Positions 43,469-53,148 are shown, numbered from the stretch's first letter. The stretch: 64,000 bases of DNA from Marinobacter orientalis (GCF_004792665.1 NZ_SRZX01000004.1:1-64000), one strand, 5' to 3'. Notes: generated by a model from the sequence alone, not told the origin. Numbers and translations are program-made.

Positions 43469-45346
43469 CTATTCGTCATGCAGTACTGCGTAGATGGTTT
43501 CCGCCAGATTCCTGCTGATCCCCTGAACCTTGGACATTTCGTCGACACTGGCCTTGCGAAGCTCCTGGATGCCGCCAAAGTAACGAATCAGGTCACGGCG
43601 GCGCTTGGGCCCCACCCCCTCGATACCTTCAAGGGTAGACTGTCGGCGCTTCTTGTCACGTCTTGCGCGATGGCCAGTAATGGCAAAACGATGTGACTCG
43701 TCCCGGATGTGCTGAATCAGGTGCAATGCCGGGGAATCCGCCGGTACCCGATACAGGTCGCCGGTCATGCCATCGATCAACTGTTCCATCCCTGCCCGTC
43801 GTGTAACACCCTTGGCCACACCGATCAGCGGAATATCTTTAATTCCAAGCTCATCAAACACTTCCCGGGCAATATTCAACTGCCCCTTACCACCGTCAAT
43901 GAACACCAGGTCGGGACGTTTACCCTCACCCGCCACCATGCGCCTGTAGCGCCGGGTCAGCACCTGACGCATGGCACCATAGTCATCGCCGGCGGCTACA
44001 CCTTCGATATTATACAGGCGGTAATCGCTTTTCAGCGGCCCATTCTCGTCGAAAACCACGCAGGATGCGACTGTGTTTTCACCGTGGCTGTGGCTGATGT
44101 CGAAACACTCCATACGCGACGGGGTTTCCGGAAGGTCGAGCAGATCCCGCAGCGCCAGCAGGCGACGATAGACAGTCTCTTTGCTGGCCAGGTGGGACAG
44201 CAGAGTCTGACGGGCATTGGTCATGGCCATTTCCAGCCACCGCCGGCGCTCGCCCCGCACATTCTTGCGGACCCGGGTGTCCCGTCCTGCGGATTCTGTC
44301 AACGCCTGTGACAGCAACTCCTGTCCTTCCACATCCACCGGCACCAGGATATCCGGAGGGATTTCCCGCCGAGCGCTGCCACCGAAATAATACTGTCCCA
44401 GGAATGCACTTAACAGCTCCCCCTCGGACTGCTCAAGGGAGTACCGCGGGAAGTAATCCTTGGTGCCCAGCACCCGGCCACCGCGCACGATAATAACCAC
44501 GATGCAGACCACGCCGGCATCCTGGGCAATAGCGACCACATCCGCATCGCCTCCTTCGCCGTGGACACTCTGCTGTTCCTGCACATGGCGAAGGTGGTTG
44601 ATCTGGTCCCGGTAGGCAGCGGCCTTCTCAAATTCCAGATTTTTCGACGCCGTTTCCATCGCTGCCATCAGGTCCTGCAGAATGGCGGGGTTCTTGCCTT
44701 CCAGGAACATGGTGGCGTGACGCATGTCTTCCTGGTAATCCTCTGGCGTAATAAAGCCTACGCAGGGAGCCGTGCACCGGTTGATCTGGTACTGCAGACA
44801 GGGACGGGTCCGGTTCCTGAAATAGCTTTCACTACAAGACCTTACGCGGAATATCTTCTGTAGAATATTAAGACTTTCCTTGACCGCGCCGGAGCTTGGA
44901 AACGGCCCGTACCAGGTACCGCCACCTTTTTTGGTGCGCCCACGACGAAACGTCAGCGATGGATAGTCATCGTGTGAGGAGCGGTAAATATAGGGATAGG
45001 ATTTATCATCCCGCAGCAGAATGTTATAGGGAGGCCGCAGGGTCTTGATCAGGTTCTGTTCGAGCAACAGCGCTTCCGTTTCGCTGCTGGTAATGGTGAC
45101 CTCGATGGAATTTATCCTGGAAACCAGTGCCTCGGTTTTCGGGGCCAGGCCGGTCTTGCGGAAATAACTGGTGACGCGTTTTTTGAGGTTGCGGGCTTTG
45201 CCCACGTAAAGCACATTGCCGCTGGCGTCATACATGCGATAGACGCCGGGCCTTTCGGTCAGCTGTTTGAGGAAGCTTTTGGTATCGAACTCCCTGCCAT
45301 TCCCGGCCTCCGGAGCCTCAGTTTGGGAGTCAGGCCTTGTCGGCAT
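43469..45346 (-). CDS. uvrC: Excinuclease ABC subunit C
   Basis: A 625-residue nucleotide-excision-repair nuclease. It has a GIY-YIG domain (GVYRMYD, LYVGKARNLKKRV), a Cys-containing central region, a UVR motif (AAYRDQINHLRHVQEQQ), an RNase-H-like C-terminal nuclease (ECFDISHSHGENTVAS, VFIDGGKGQLN) and a helix-hairpin-helix end. With UvrB it cuts both sides of a DNA lesion. Its start overlaps the end of gacA by 17 bases. Confidence 0.97.
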   Translation of the reverse strand: MPTRPDSQTEAPEAGNGREFDTKSFLKQLTERPGVYRMYDASGNVLYVGKARNLKKRVTSYFRKTGLAPKTEALVSRINSIEVTITSSETEALLLEQNLIKTLRPPYNILLRDDKSYPYIYRSSHDDYPSLTFRRGRTKKGGGTWYGPFPSSGAVKESLNILQKIFRVRSCSESYFRNRTRPCLQYQINRCTAPCVGFITPEDYQEDMRHATMFLEGKNPAILQDLMAAMETASKNLEFEKAAAYRDQINHLRHVQEQQSVHGEGGDADVVAIAQDAGVVCIVVIIVRGGRVLGTKDYFPRYSLEQSEGELLSAFLGQYYFGGSARREIPPDILVPVDVEGQELLSQALTESAGRDTRVRKNVRGERRRWLEMAMTNARQTLLSHLASKETVYRRLLALRDLLDLPETPSRMECFDISHSHGENTVASCVVFDENGPLKSDYRLYNIEGVAAGDDYGAMRQVLTRRYRRMVAGEGKRPDLVFIDGGKGQLNIAREVFDELGIKDIPLIGVAKGVTRRAGMEQLIDGMTGDLYRVPADSPALHLIQHIRDESHRFAITGHRARRDKKRRQSTLEGIEGVGPKRRRDLIRYFGGIQELRKASVDEMSKVQGISRNLAETIYAVLHDE

Positions 45347-45995
45347 CGAGTAACCCGAGCCTGACCGCCATCAGGGCCAACTCAACGTCACTGGAAATTT
45401 CCAGTTTTTCGAAAATCCGATAGCGGTAACTGTTGACGGTTTTGGGACTGAGGCACAGCTTGTCGGAAATGTCCTGCACTTTCTGGCAGTCCACCACCAT
45501 CAGGGCAATCTGCATTTCGCGCTCGGACAACCGGTCAAAGAGCGTCAATTCACCGTTTTCGTCCAGCGCATCCCCGCCTCCAAGCTGTTTGAGCGCCATT
45601 TTCTGGGCGATTTCAGGGCTGATATAGCGCTGCCCCGAATGGGCCATGCGAATGGCCCGCACCATTTCATTGATATCGGCACCCTTGGTAATGTATGCCG
45701 ATGCACCGGCCTGCATCACGCGTGTGGGATAAGGATCATCGGCGCAGGCGGTTACCACGATTACCCGGATCGCATCATCAATGCGCAGAATCCGGCGTGT
45801 GGCTTCCAGCCCGCCAATACCCGGCATGCGGATATCCATCAACACGATGTCCGGCCTGTCTTTGCGCACAAAATCAATGGCGTCCTCACCCGAAGCGGCC
45901 TCGCCGATGACATCAATATCCGGGTTGTCCGCCAGCATCCGGGTAATACCGGACCTGACCAGTTCATGGTCATCTACAACCAATACCCTGATCAA
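45330..45995 (-). CDS. gacA: Response regulator GacA/UvrY
   Basis: A 221-residue LuxR-type response regulator. It has a receiver domain with the acidic pair in VVDDHELVR, phosphoacceptor Asp in DIVLMDIRMP and Lys in ITKGADI, followed by a LuxR helix-turn-helix (about 150-210, with VQDISDKLCLSPKTVNSYRYRIFEKL). It is phosphorylated by GacS/BarA and turns on Rsm/Csr small RNAs. It is co-transcribed with uvrC, as in pseudomonads. Confidence 0.95.
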   Translation of the reverse strand: MIRVLVVDDHELVRSGITRMLADNPDIDVIGEAASGEDAIDFVRKDRPDIVLMDIRMPGIGGLEATRRILRIDDAIRVIVVTACADDPYPTRVMQAGASAYITKGADINEMVRAIRMAHSGQRYISPEIAQKMALKQLGGGDALDENGELTLFDRLSEREMQIALMVVDCQKVQDISDKLCLSPKTVNSYRYRIFEKLEISSDVELALMAVRLGLLDADKA

Positions 45996-46088
45996 AACTC
46001 ACCTCGCACGCGGCATTTATTGGAATTCACGGATTGTACCGGTTAAGGGTGCCCGGCGGTAGATGCATCCACCAATACCGGGACCAGG

Positions 46089-46349
46089 TCACGCGCTTGC
46101 GTCCGGATTGCCCAGGCTTGCCGTATTTTCAACCGGGTCAAACCAGACCACCAGATCCCCACGCCGGACTGCCGACTTCACCCGCTCCCGCTCCGCCATG
46201 GGGTTTTCAGTATCGTTGAGGCCGTGATAGCGGGTGCAGTACTCGTCGACAAGCCCCTCTAGCTGGTCGTCCGGGAGAAGTTCCGCGTCTACCACGAATT
46301 TCTCTTCGCGGGGATCCGCCTGGGGCTCCTGGCCTGTGTCGTCGGTCAT
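46089..46349 (-). CDS. yheU: YheU/UPF0270 family protein
   Basis: An 86-residue acidic protein. The start was set at ATG 46349, which has GGCGGAG upstream. The C-terminal half (LLPDDQLEGLVDEYCTRYHG, then VKSAVRRGDLVVWFDPVENT) matches the small YheU family of unknown function. Its Shine-Dalgarno sequence lies inside a stable inverted repeat. Confidence 0.8.
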   Translation of the reverse strand: MTDDTGQEPQADPREEKFVVDAELLPDDQLEGLVDEYCTRYHGLNDTENPMAERERVKSAVRRGDLVVWFDPVENTASLGNPDASA

Positions 46350-46357
46350 TGTGTGCT

Positions 46358-46394
46358 CCGCCTCAAACCGACAATGGTAATGGGTTTGAGGCGG
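46358..46394 (-). promoter_or_regulatory. Inverted repeat covering the yheU ribosome binding site
   Basis: A perfect 12 bp inverted repeat (46358-46369 and 46383-46394, arms CCGCCTCAAACC and GGTTTGAGGCGG, 13-base loop) lies between the divergent yheU and azlC genes. In the yheU mRNA the downstream arm contains GGCGG of the ribosome binding site, so folding would hide it. It could also be a protein-binding operator. Confidence 0.55.
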
Positions 46395-46465
46395 ATGTAG
46401 AAGGCCCGACTTCTCAACACCCAAAGGATTCTCTATCATCCCTGCTTTCAGTTATCGGGCACGAT

Positions 46466-47170
46466 ATGAACCAATCCGTTTTCCGTCTGACACTGCCTAT
46501 CCTGTTCGGCTACCTGCCTCTGGGCATGGCTTTTGGTGTGCTGTTTACCACCCAACTGGATTATCCCTGGTGGGCAGCCCCGGTCATGGGCATCCTGATT
46601 TATGCCGGTGCCGGGCAGATTCTCGCGGTCAGTCTGCTGGCAGCCCAGGCCGGGCTGCTGGAGGTGTTCATTGCCATGTTCGTGCTGAATGCCCGCCATC
46701 TGTTCTACGGTCTTTCCCTGCTGGGCCAGTTTCACGGGGCGGGCTGGCGCAAGGCCTACCTGATTTTCGGCCTGACCGACGAGACCTATTCCCTGCTGAC
46801 GAGCCGCGCACGCTCTGCAGACAGGCATCATGAGCAGGCGGTGGATTTCCGCATCACTCTCTTCAACCAATGCTACTGGGTCATGGGCTGCGCCCTCGGC
46901 GCCCTTCTTGGCGCCAACGTTGCGTTCGACAGCACCGGTATCGAGTTTGCGCTCGTGGCCCTCTTCATCGTCCTGACCATCGAACAGTACAAGGCACTTG
47001 GCGATGCCTTCCCGGTTATCGCCGGTGCTGCCGCCGCCGCACTCGCCATTCTTGTTCTGCCACAGGCACACCAGCTGATCGGGGCCATCGTGGTTGTCAG
47101 CGTGGTATTGCTGGTACAGTACCTTAATCTTCGCCGTACCCCGGACGCTGAGGGGGCAGGCCATGGCTGA
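46466..47170 (+). CDS. azlC: AzlC-family branched-chain amino acid exporter, large subunit
   Basis: A 234-residue inner-membrane protein with about seven hydrophobic stretches. PILFGYLPLGMAFGVL, IYAGAGQILAVSLLAAQ and FVLNARHLFYGLSL are typical of AzlC/YgaZ. The start at ATG 46466 matches family N-termini; the open frame upstream to 46349 lacks family sequence. With AzlD it exports branched-chain amino acids such as valine. The stop overlaps the azlD start by 8 bases. Confidence 0.92.
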   Translation: MNQSVFRLTLPILFGYLPLGMAFGVLFTTQLDYPWWAAPVMGILIYAGAGQILAVSLLAAQAGLLEVFIAMFVLNARHLFYGLSLLGQFHGAGWRKAYLIFGLTDETYSLLTSRARSADRHHEQAVDFRITLFNQCYWVMGCALGALLGANVAFDSTGIEFALVALFIVLTIEQYKALGDAFPVIAGAAAAALAILVLPQAHQLIGAIVVVSVVLLVQYLNLRRTPDAEGAGHG

Positions 47171-47501
47171 TAGCTGGTATCTGGCAGGATTCATTGCGGT
47201 TGCCGCCGCTGCCACCTTCGCCACCCGTGTCATTCCGTTCCTGTTTTTCCATAGGCATACGGAACACCCTCTGGTCCGGCACCTCGGCCGTTATCTCCCG
47301 GCAGCGGTCATGGCGCTGCTGGCGACGGTGTATCTTCAGCGCTCTGCCACCTGGAGCAACACTCTTCCGGGCTTTGACGCATTGATACCCGCTGTCCTGG
47401 TGGTGGCGATTCACCTATGGCGCCGCAACGCGCTTTTATCCATCGCCTCTGGCACGATAGTCTATATGGCTATACTGCAACTGAACCTGATACAGGTGTA
47501 A
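47163..47501 (+). CDS. azlD: AzlD-family branched-chain amino acid exporter, small subunit
   Basis: A 112-residue protein with about three to four membrane segments. The start was set at ATG 47163 (MADSWYLAGFIAVAAAA). TRVIPFLFF and HLGRYLPAAVMALLATVYL are family hallmarks. It partners AzlC, which overlaps it upstream. Confidence 0.9.
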   Translation: MADSWYLAGFIAVAAAATFATRVIPFLFFHRHTEHPLVRHLGRYLPAAVMALLATVYLQRSATWSNTLPGFDALIPAVLVVAIHLWRRNALLSIASGTIVYMAILQLNLIQV

Positions 47502-47504
47502 ACC

Positions 47505-48104
47505 ATGGCTCCCGACAAGCCTTTCTCCCAGGCCTGCGAGAACAACAAGCAGCCTATACTTGACCGCATCAGGAACACCTTTACCGCCCCGGGCACAATA
47601 CTCGAAATCGGCACGGGTACCGGCCAGCACGCCGTTCATTTCGCATCGGCACTGCCTCATCTTGTGTGGCAGCCAAGCGACCGTCCTGGTGCCACCGCCC
47701 ACTGCCGTGCCAGAATCAGGGAAGCCGCCCTGGACAACCTACGTCTGCCCGTTGAGCTGGATGTGGCTTCCGGGATCTGGCCAGGAGACAGTATCGATGG
47801 CGCTTACTCTGCGAACACCGCCCACATCATGGCATGGGAGGAAGTGGAGGCGATGTTCGCCGGCCTCGCAAAGCGGATGAGAACGGGGATGCCATTTTGC
47901 CTTTATGGCCCATTCAGCTACGGTGCAAAGCATACCAGCGACAGCAATCGTCAGTTCGATCGGCATCTCCGCATGCAGGCACCACACATGGGCATCCGCG
48001 ATATGGATGACCTGCTGAAACTGGCAGAGCAGACGGGATTCCGGCTCGAAAGTGACCATGAGATGCCCGCCAACAACCGATTGCTGGTGTGGCGTAAACT
48101 GTAG
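47505..48104 (+). CDS. DUF938 SAM-dependent methyltransferase-like protein
   Basis: A 199-residue cytoplasmic protein of the DUF938 family. PFSQACENNKQPILDRI near the start and ILEIGTGTGQHAVHFA, the SAM-binding loop, are diagnostic. The substrate is unknown. It begins 3 bases after azlD and is probably in the same transcript. Confidence 0.9.
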   Translation: MAPDKPFSQACENNKQPILDRIRNTFTAPGTILEIGTGTGQHAVHFASALPHLVWQPSDRPGATAHCRARIREAALDNLRLPVELDVASGIWPGDSIDGAYSANTAHIMAWEEVEAMFAGLAKRMRTGMPFCLYGPFSYGAKHTSDSNRQFDRHLRMQAPHMGIRDMDDLLKLAEQTGFRLESDHEMPANNRLLVWRKL

Positions 48105-48148
48105 ACAGTCACCGTATAGCATTTACCGGAAAAAGGGAGAAACAGACC

Positions 48149-48424
48149 ATGAGCCATCAGAGGCTGACAATGCGGATCAGCGGCAAGGTGCAGGGCGTCT
48201 ACTATCGCGCCTCGGCAGCAGAGAAGGCAGAGGAACTCGGCGTGACCGGCTACGCGAAAAATCTGCCTGACGGACGTGTGGAAGTGATAGCCGAGGGGCC
48301 GCAGACTGCATTGGCATCCCTGCAGCGATGGTGTAACGATGGCCCGCCCGCGGCCGACGTGGACAGGGTCGACGCCACCGAGGGCCCGGCTACTGGTGAA
48401 TTCACCGGCTTTGAGACCCGGTAA
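48149..48424 (+). CDS. acyP: Acylphosphatase
   Basis: A 91-residue enzyme hydrolysing acyl-phosphates. The catalytic Arg is in GKVQGVYYRASAAEKAEELG and the Asn in GYAKNLPDGRVEVIAEG; both are in the right place. AGGGAG lies ten bases before the start. The length is normal. Confidence 0.95.
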   Translation: MSHQRLTMRISGKVQGVYYRASAAEKAEELGVTGYAKNLPDGRVEVIAEGPQTALASLQRWCNDGPPAADVDRVDATEGPATGEFTGFETR

Positions 48425-48435
48425 CCACCGCCAGG

Positions 48436-49383
48436 ATGCCGCTCCTCGACACCTTCCTGAATACCCTTGAGATCACCCTGCCGGTATTCGCCATGGTGTT
48501 TATCGGCCTGGGCCTCAGGCGCCTGGGCTGGATAGACGCCACCTTCATCAATACCGCGTCTGCACTGGTATTCCGGGCCACTCTGCCCACCCTGGTATTC
48601 CTCAGCATCATACGTGCAGACCTGGATACTACCCTCAACCCTGCGCTGCTGGGATTTTTCGTAATCGCCACCCTGGCCAGCTTCCTTTTCTGCTGGCTCT
48701 GGGCGCTACGAGCCGTGCCAGTGACTGATCGGGGCGTGTATGTCCAGGGTGCCTTCCGGGGCAATTGCGGTATCGTCGGCCTCGCGCTGGCCGCCAGCCT
48801 TTACGGCGACTACGGCCTTTCTGCGGGCGGTCTGCTGTTGGGCGTGGTGATCATTTCCTACAACGCTCTCTCGGTCATTGTGCTGACCACTTATCAACCG
48901 GGGCAAGCTGCCAGCTGGAGACGGATTCTCCGGGATATCGTGCGCAACCCCCTCATTCTCGCTGTCGTAGTCGCCGTGCCATTTGCCTGGTCCGGGATCA
49001 CCCTGCCCGCGTGGCTGATGACCAGCGGCGATTATTTCGCCTCCCTGACCCTGCCCCTGGCGCTGCTCTGTATCGGCGGAACTTTGTCGTTAAGTGCCAT
49101 GCGCAGTGATCGCAAGCTGGCCATCAGTGCCAGCGCCATGAAGATGGTCACCTTGCCGGTACTGTGCACGCTGGCCGCCTGGCTGGCCGGGTTTGAAGGC
49201 CGGGAACTCGGGCTGATGTTCCTGTTCTTTGCCAGCCCAACGGCAGCCGCCAGCTTCGTGATGGTCAAGGCACTGGGTGGCAACGATCGCCTGGCTGCCA
49301 ACATTGTGGCTCTGACAACCCTGATGGCCAGCATTACTGTGACTTTGGGGGTATTCATCTTGCGCGGCGCAGGGCTGATATAG
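48436..49383 (+). CDS. AEC-family transporter
   Basis: A 315-residue inner-membrane transporter of the auxin-efflux-carrier family, with about ten hydrophobic segments in two five-segment halves. GLGLRRLGWID at the start, FRGNCGIVGLALAASLYG in the centre and SPTAAASFVMVKALGG near the end are characteristic. Bacterial members move organic acids such as malate or malonate. The substrate cannot be told here. It follows acyP by 11 bases. Confidence 0.9.
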   Translation: MPLLDTFLNTLEITLPVFAMVFIGLGLRRLGWIDATFINTASALVFRATLPTLVFLSIIRADLDTTLNPALLGFFVIATLASFLFCWLWALRAVPVTDRGVYVQGAFRGNCGIVGLALAASLYGDYGLSAGGLLLGVVIISYNALSVIVLTTYQPGQAASWRRILRDIVRNPLILAVVVAVPFAWSGITLPAWLMTSGDYFASLTLPLALLCIGGTLSLSAMRSDRKLAISASAMKMVTLPVLCTLAAWLAGFEGRELGLMFLFFASPTAAASFVMVKALGGNDRLAANIVALTTLMASITVTLGVFILRGAGLI

Positions 49384-49513
49384 GCCCCGCTGCGGCTAAT
49401 CAACGCAATAATGGCAGGGGCCAGCACCTCCGCTGGAGGGACAAGAAAAGGCGGACCGCGCCTGCCAGCTCGATCCACCCTGGCACTGATTTTCTATTCA
49501 GGCAATTTGCCTG

Positions 49514-52213
49514 TTACTCTACCGCGACAGGCTGGAGCGGGATATCGATCAATGATCTGCCCGCCAAATCGGCTATATCCGGCATTGAGCACGGCTCAAG
49601 CAGGCTGTGTGCTCCCGGTATATCTTCAAGCTGCTCTTCGAAGGTTTGCAGCCGATCGCCATGTCCGCCTTGCCCGACCGCGGGAATGGATACCAGCAAC
49701 GTCTGGCCGGTATCAGGATCATGCCCATGAGGGATACACAGCTCCGGATGATCAAACTTGCCTGAATCATGCGCAACACGCCAATCGGTCAGACCGGTTT
49801 CCATCATCTCGATCACGGAGGCCTCGTCGGTAGGGCCAAGATCAAAAATCCTCATGCCCGCATCCAGATTGTTGAAATTGATCGTCGGGAAATGACCTGC
49901 AGTCTTGTAGGTTTCCAACACCTGTCGCAGGTTTTTCTTGGCGCCATTGTGGAAGTACGGACCGGTAAACTTCACGTTGCGCAGACCGGGGGTCTTGAAC
50001 GCGCCATTCATCAGGATTTTCTCCCCGGGAATCACGTCCGGGATGCACTGATTGGTATTAGGATTATTGTTGGGATCGCCATTTCGCTGCTCCTGTGCAT
50101 TGCCATTGCCCACCAGTCCGGGTCCACAGGCTAATGCCAGATCGAATACCCGCGGGGTGAGATCGGTCGGAGAAGTCGGAATCAGCAGCTCTCCCGCGGC
50201 GATTACTTCAGCAATCTTACTGATCGCCGTTTCGTCCAGATTATCGGGCAGGTTCTGCCCGCTTTGCAGCAGCAGGATCGCCTCCCGCAACCTGGCAAAA
50301 GACAGGGGTACTCCATTTACCGCATCGCCTAGAGACAGGTCCTCGACAGAGGGCCGCACACCAATGTTGTAGAACCCGGCATCGTATACGTGGGCCTGCC
50401 CGTTGAAAGCAATCATGCGCTCCATGGGAACTTCAAGGGCTTCCTTGCGCAACTGGCCCGGCTGCAGCGGCGGAACCGGCGCCGCCCCAAATCCGGTCAA
50501 TGCTGAGACAGTCGCTCCGGTAAATTCCGGGTTGAAGTGGCAGACCGCACACGCGGTGGCCCCTGCAAAAAACCGTCCCGCACCCCGTTCGATGCTCAAC
50601 AACGCATTGATCGCAACGGCTTCATTAGGTGATTCAGCGCAAGTCAGAGGATCCATGCAACCGCCAATTGCTGTACCTGAAGGCACTGGAAATTCGGTAT
50701 TTCCAGACTCCGCGCCCGTAACCGCCCCAGGATGAATGAACTTCGCATAGTGCGCGGTGCAAATCTGCTCGGCATTGTCGACTGCGGCTGCATTATTGTT
50801 GCCTGCAAGCAAGTCAACGCAGGTCTCGAGCGGCATTCCGGTGACATCAATCGTGACCGCTCGCCGCCCGGCTCCACTGGTCACACTGCCCGTAGCCACA
50901 CCACCTGCCAGCAGGTCAACGATGGTATTTTCCGTGAACAGGGTCGCCTCATAGGCCTGGACGGCCAGACCGAAGAACAGAGCGAAATTGTACTCCAGCA
51001 GCGTAAAGTCCGTTCTTGGGTCCGTGCAGGCAACCTGAGACACGGGCGGGTTTTGGGTGTCATCGACAGCCAGGCACACATCCGCACCAATGCCATCTCC
51101 CCAGAACCGTTCATCAAAGATATCCCGGATAAGGCCTCCATAGGTAACGGTCAGGCCCCGCCCAGTACCACTACAATCCGACAACGCTCCAAGCAGCGAA
51201 TCGTTACAGGCAACCATCTGATCGGCCAGCGGTACGAGGCCGGCAAGCTTACGCCCTATGTGGGCAAACTTCCGATTGGCGAACTGCATCTCGAAATCAC
51301 TCAGGGGCGGGCCAACGGCCTGAGAGGCCAGGGATGAGAACGGAATCAGCAGTTTTTCGTCCTTAATCTGCCCGTCTACATAGATTTTCACCCTCGCGTC
51401 CGGATCGCGGAATCCCAGCGGACTTACGCCATTAAAGAAAGTATCAGCTCGACCGTCCCAAAAGTTTCTCAGGTTATAGATGGCATTGATCACGGTCGGA
51501 GCATTGCGCGGTTCAACCCTTCTCGCAGTGGCTGGTATTCCGGGACCGAGAGCAGTGAACAGGGCGTCAAAGCCCTCATCAGTGTCCGCCAACAGAGCAT
51601 AATCCACCCGGCCCCCTGACAGCCCAGCAAAGGTTCCGGCCCGGACGCCCTGGGATGAGGCCACATCATTGATGTCCTGGTTCGGATTTCCTTTCGGGCC
51701 ACGACCTGGTGTTCCATCCGGGGCATCAACACTCCAGCCCAGAGCCAGAAGATGGGATTCATTGACCGGAAAGCCAACCATGGTACCCACGTCATTCGCG
51801 CCATCGTAGTGGGGCGAGGTCAGGGCCTGATTGACCGCCAACAGGTCAAGGACAAAATCACCGCCCTTGAATCCCGGGCTCAGCTGATTGTTACGGCGGT
51901 GGTCAGCGCCCGCGTGATAATGACAGGTGGCACAGGCAGTGACGCCATCCCCGCCAACCTGCATATCCCAGAACAGAGCTTTGCCCAGAGCCTGCAATGC
52001 CTCCTTTCTTTCCGGTTCCGTAACCTGCAACCATGCCCCGTTGCCGGTTCCATCCAGCAGTCCCAGCATATTCACATCGGGGACTGTAACCTGGTTCAGG
52101 GGCGCAACTTCCTGGGCGTGTGTACCCGATGATCCCAGCACCAACAGTGACGCCAGCACTACGCACCGCAAACGGTGATGGCGGGCCCGCACTGTCCTTG
52201 ATTTAGCTTCCAT
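49514..52213 (-). CDS. Large di-haem cytochrome c peroxidase family protein
   Basis: An 899-residue exported protein. The start was set at ATG 52213, where a signal peptide begins (MEAKSRTVRARHHRLRCVVL then ASLLVLGSSGTHA). Two c-type haem sites are visible, CATCH (C94, C97, H98) and CAVCH (C555, C558, H559). PTVINAIYNLRNFWDGRA and FKTPGLRNVKFTGPYFHNG match the MauG/CcpA peroxidase group. It is more than twice the normal length, with a long insert between the haems. It should act in the periplasm on peroxide or a protein substrate. It is divergent from a LuxR-type regulator. Confidence 0.88.
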   Translation of the reverse strand: MEAKSRTVRARHHRLRCVVLASLLVLGSSGTHAQEVAPLNQVTVPDVNMLGLLDGTGNGAWLQVTEPERKEALQALGKALFWDMQVGGDGVTACATCHYHAGADHRRNNQLSPGFKGGDFVLDLLAVNQALTSPHYDGANDVGTMVGFPVNESHLLALGWSVDAPDGTPGRGPKGNPNQDINDVASSQGVRAGTFAGLSGGRVDYALLADTDEGFDALFTALGPGIPATARRVEPRNAPTVINAIYNLRNFWDGRADTFFNGVSPLGFRDPDARVKIYVDGQIKDEKLLIPFSSLASQAVGPPLSDFEMQFANRKFAHIGRKLAGLVPLADQMVACNDSLLGALSDCSGTGRGLTVTYGGLIRDIFDERFWGDGIGADVCLAVDDTQNPPVSQVACTDPRTDFTLLEYNFALFFGLAVQAYEATLFTENTIVDLLAGGVATGSVTSGAGRRAVTIDVTGMPLETCVDLLAGNNNAAAVDNAEQICTAHYAKFIHPGAVTGAESGNTEFPVPSGTAIGGCMDPLTCAESPNEAVAINALLSIERGAGRFFAGATACAVCHFNPEFTGATVSALTGFGAAPVPPLQPGQLRKEALEVPMERMIAFNGQAHVYDAGFYNIGVRPSVEDLSLGDAVNGVPLSFARLREAILLLQSGQNLPDNLDETAISKIAEVIAAGELLIPTSPTDLTPRVFDLALACGPGLVGNGNAQEQRNGDPNNNPNTNQCIPDVIPGEKILMNGAFKTPGLRNVKFTGPYFHNGAKKNLRQVLETYKTAGHFPTINFNNLDAGMRIFDLGPTDEASVIEMMETGLTDWRVAHDSGKFDHPELCIPHGHDPDTGQTLLVSIPAVGQGGHGDRLQTFEEQLEDIPGAHSLLEPCSMPDIADLAGRSLIDIPLQPVAVE

Positions 52214-52461
52214 ATCAGTTCTCCCAGCACACTGATTACCCTGACGGTTTTCTGTTCCTTCCAAGGGCGTCCCGAGACTCCGTTTCTGAGGTCGTCCGGA
52301 ATAACCCCGAGATGCAATTTCGGAGGAGCCCTGAATAATGTTAAGTAATGCCCGATGGGCGTGCCTGAGGAACGTCTCCCTATCTTTGTAGGCAGAAAGG
52401 ACTAAAATATTTTCAGAAAAGCAGGACATACCTCCCGGCTCCCCCTCTCGGAGGAAGCGAC

Positions 52462-53148
52462 GTGGCATCACAAAGGACTGGATCAGCCCCACGGGTACTG
52501 GCAGTTTCCGATTGCTCGATTCTTAATCTCGGGCTGGAGAGACTTGTCTGGTCAAACGCTCCTCATCTGGAGTGGGAAGGTGCCATATCGGATATGGAGA
52601 GCCTTGCAAAGGCGAACGGGCTTGACGCAAATGTCATCGTGACGGATCTGGATTCCGCCCTCGGTCAGGAGTGTTTAAGCCTGCTAGGCCAAGTTGATCA
52701 TGTCTCCATCGTCGCGCTGGTGGGCACTGCTACCAACGATCAGATTGATGCAGCGGTTTTGAAGGGGCTCAAAGGGGTGGTTCAGAAGCAGGCACCGGAC
52801 CATGCGTTGCTAAAAGCAATTCTGGCTGTTCACCAGGGAGAGCTTTGGCTCGACCGTCTGGTCACCAGCCGAATACTGCGGGGGCTAACAGCTGGTGAGG
52901 TCAAGCCCGAGAGCATCCTGGACCGGCTGACAAAAAGAGAGCAGTTTATCTACAAAACCATTATCACCCGTGCGGGGGCTCCTTCACGCTTGATCGCCAA
53001 CGATCTGCACATCAGTGAACACACGCTGAGAAACCATCTGACAGCCATCTACTCGAAGCTTGGAGTGTCCAGTCGACTCGAGTTACTGGTGCTGGCGAAC
53101 CAGAAAATCCCACGGACGGAAGGAGATCCCGGGTTGTCTAAACAGTAG
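52462..53148 (+). CDS. LuxR-type response regulator with reduced receiver
   Basis: A 228-residue protein with a receiver-like domain (1-115) and a LuxR helix-turn-helix (about 150-210, SRLIANDLHISEHTLRNHLTAIYSKLG). The probable phosphoacceptor Asp (VTDLDSA) and Lys (VVQKQ) are kept, but the N-terminal acidic pair is reduced to a single Asp (SDCSIL). GTG 52462 follows a good GGAGG. No sensor kinase gene is next to it. It lies divergent to the peroxidase gene and probably regulates it. Confidence 0.85.
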   Translation: MASQRTGSAPRVLAVSDCSILNLGLERLVWSNAPHLEWEGAISDMESLAKANGLDANVIVTDLDSALGQECLSLLGQVDHVSIVALVGTATNDQIDAAVLKGLKGVVQKQAPDHALLKAILAVHQGELWLDRLVTSRILRGLTAGEVKPESILDRLTKREQFIYKTIITRAGAPSRLIANDLHISEHTLRNHLTAIYSKLGVSSRLELLVLANQKIPRTEGDPGLSKQ

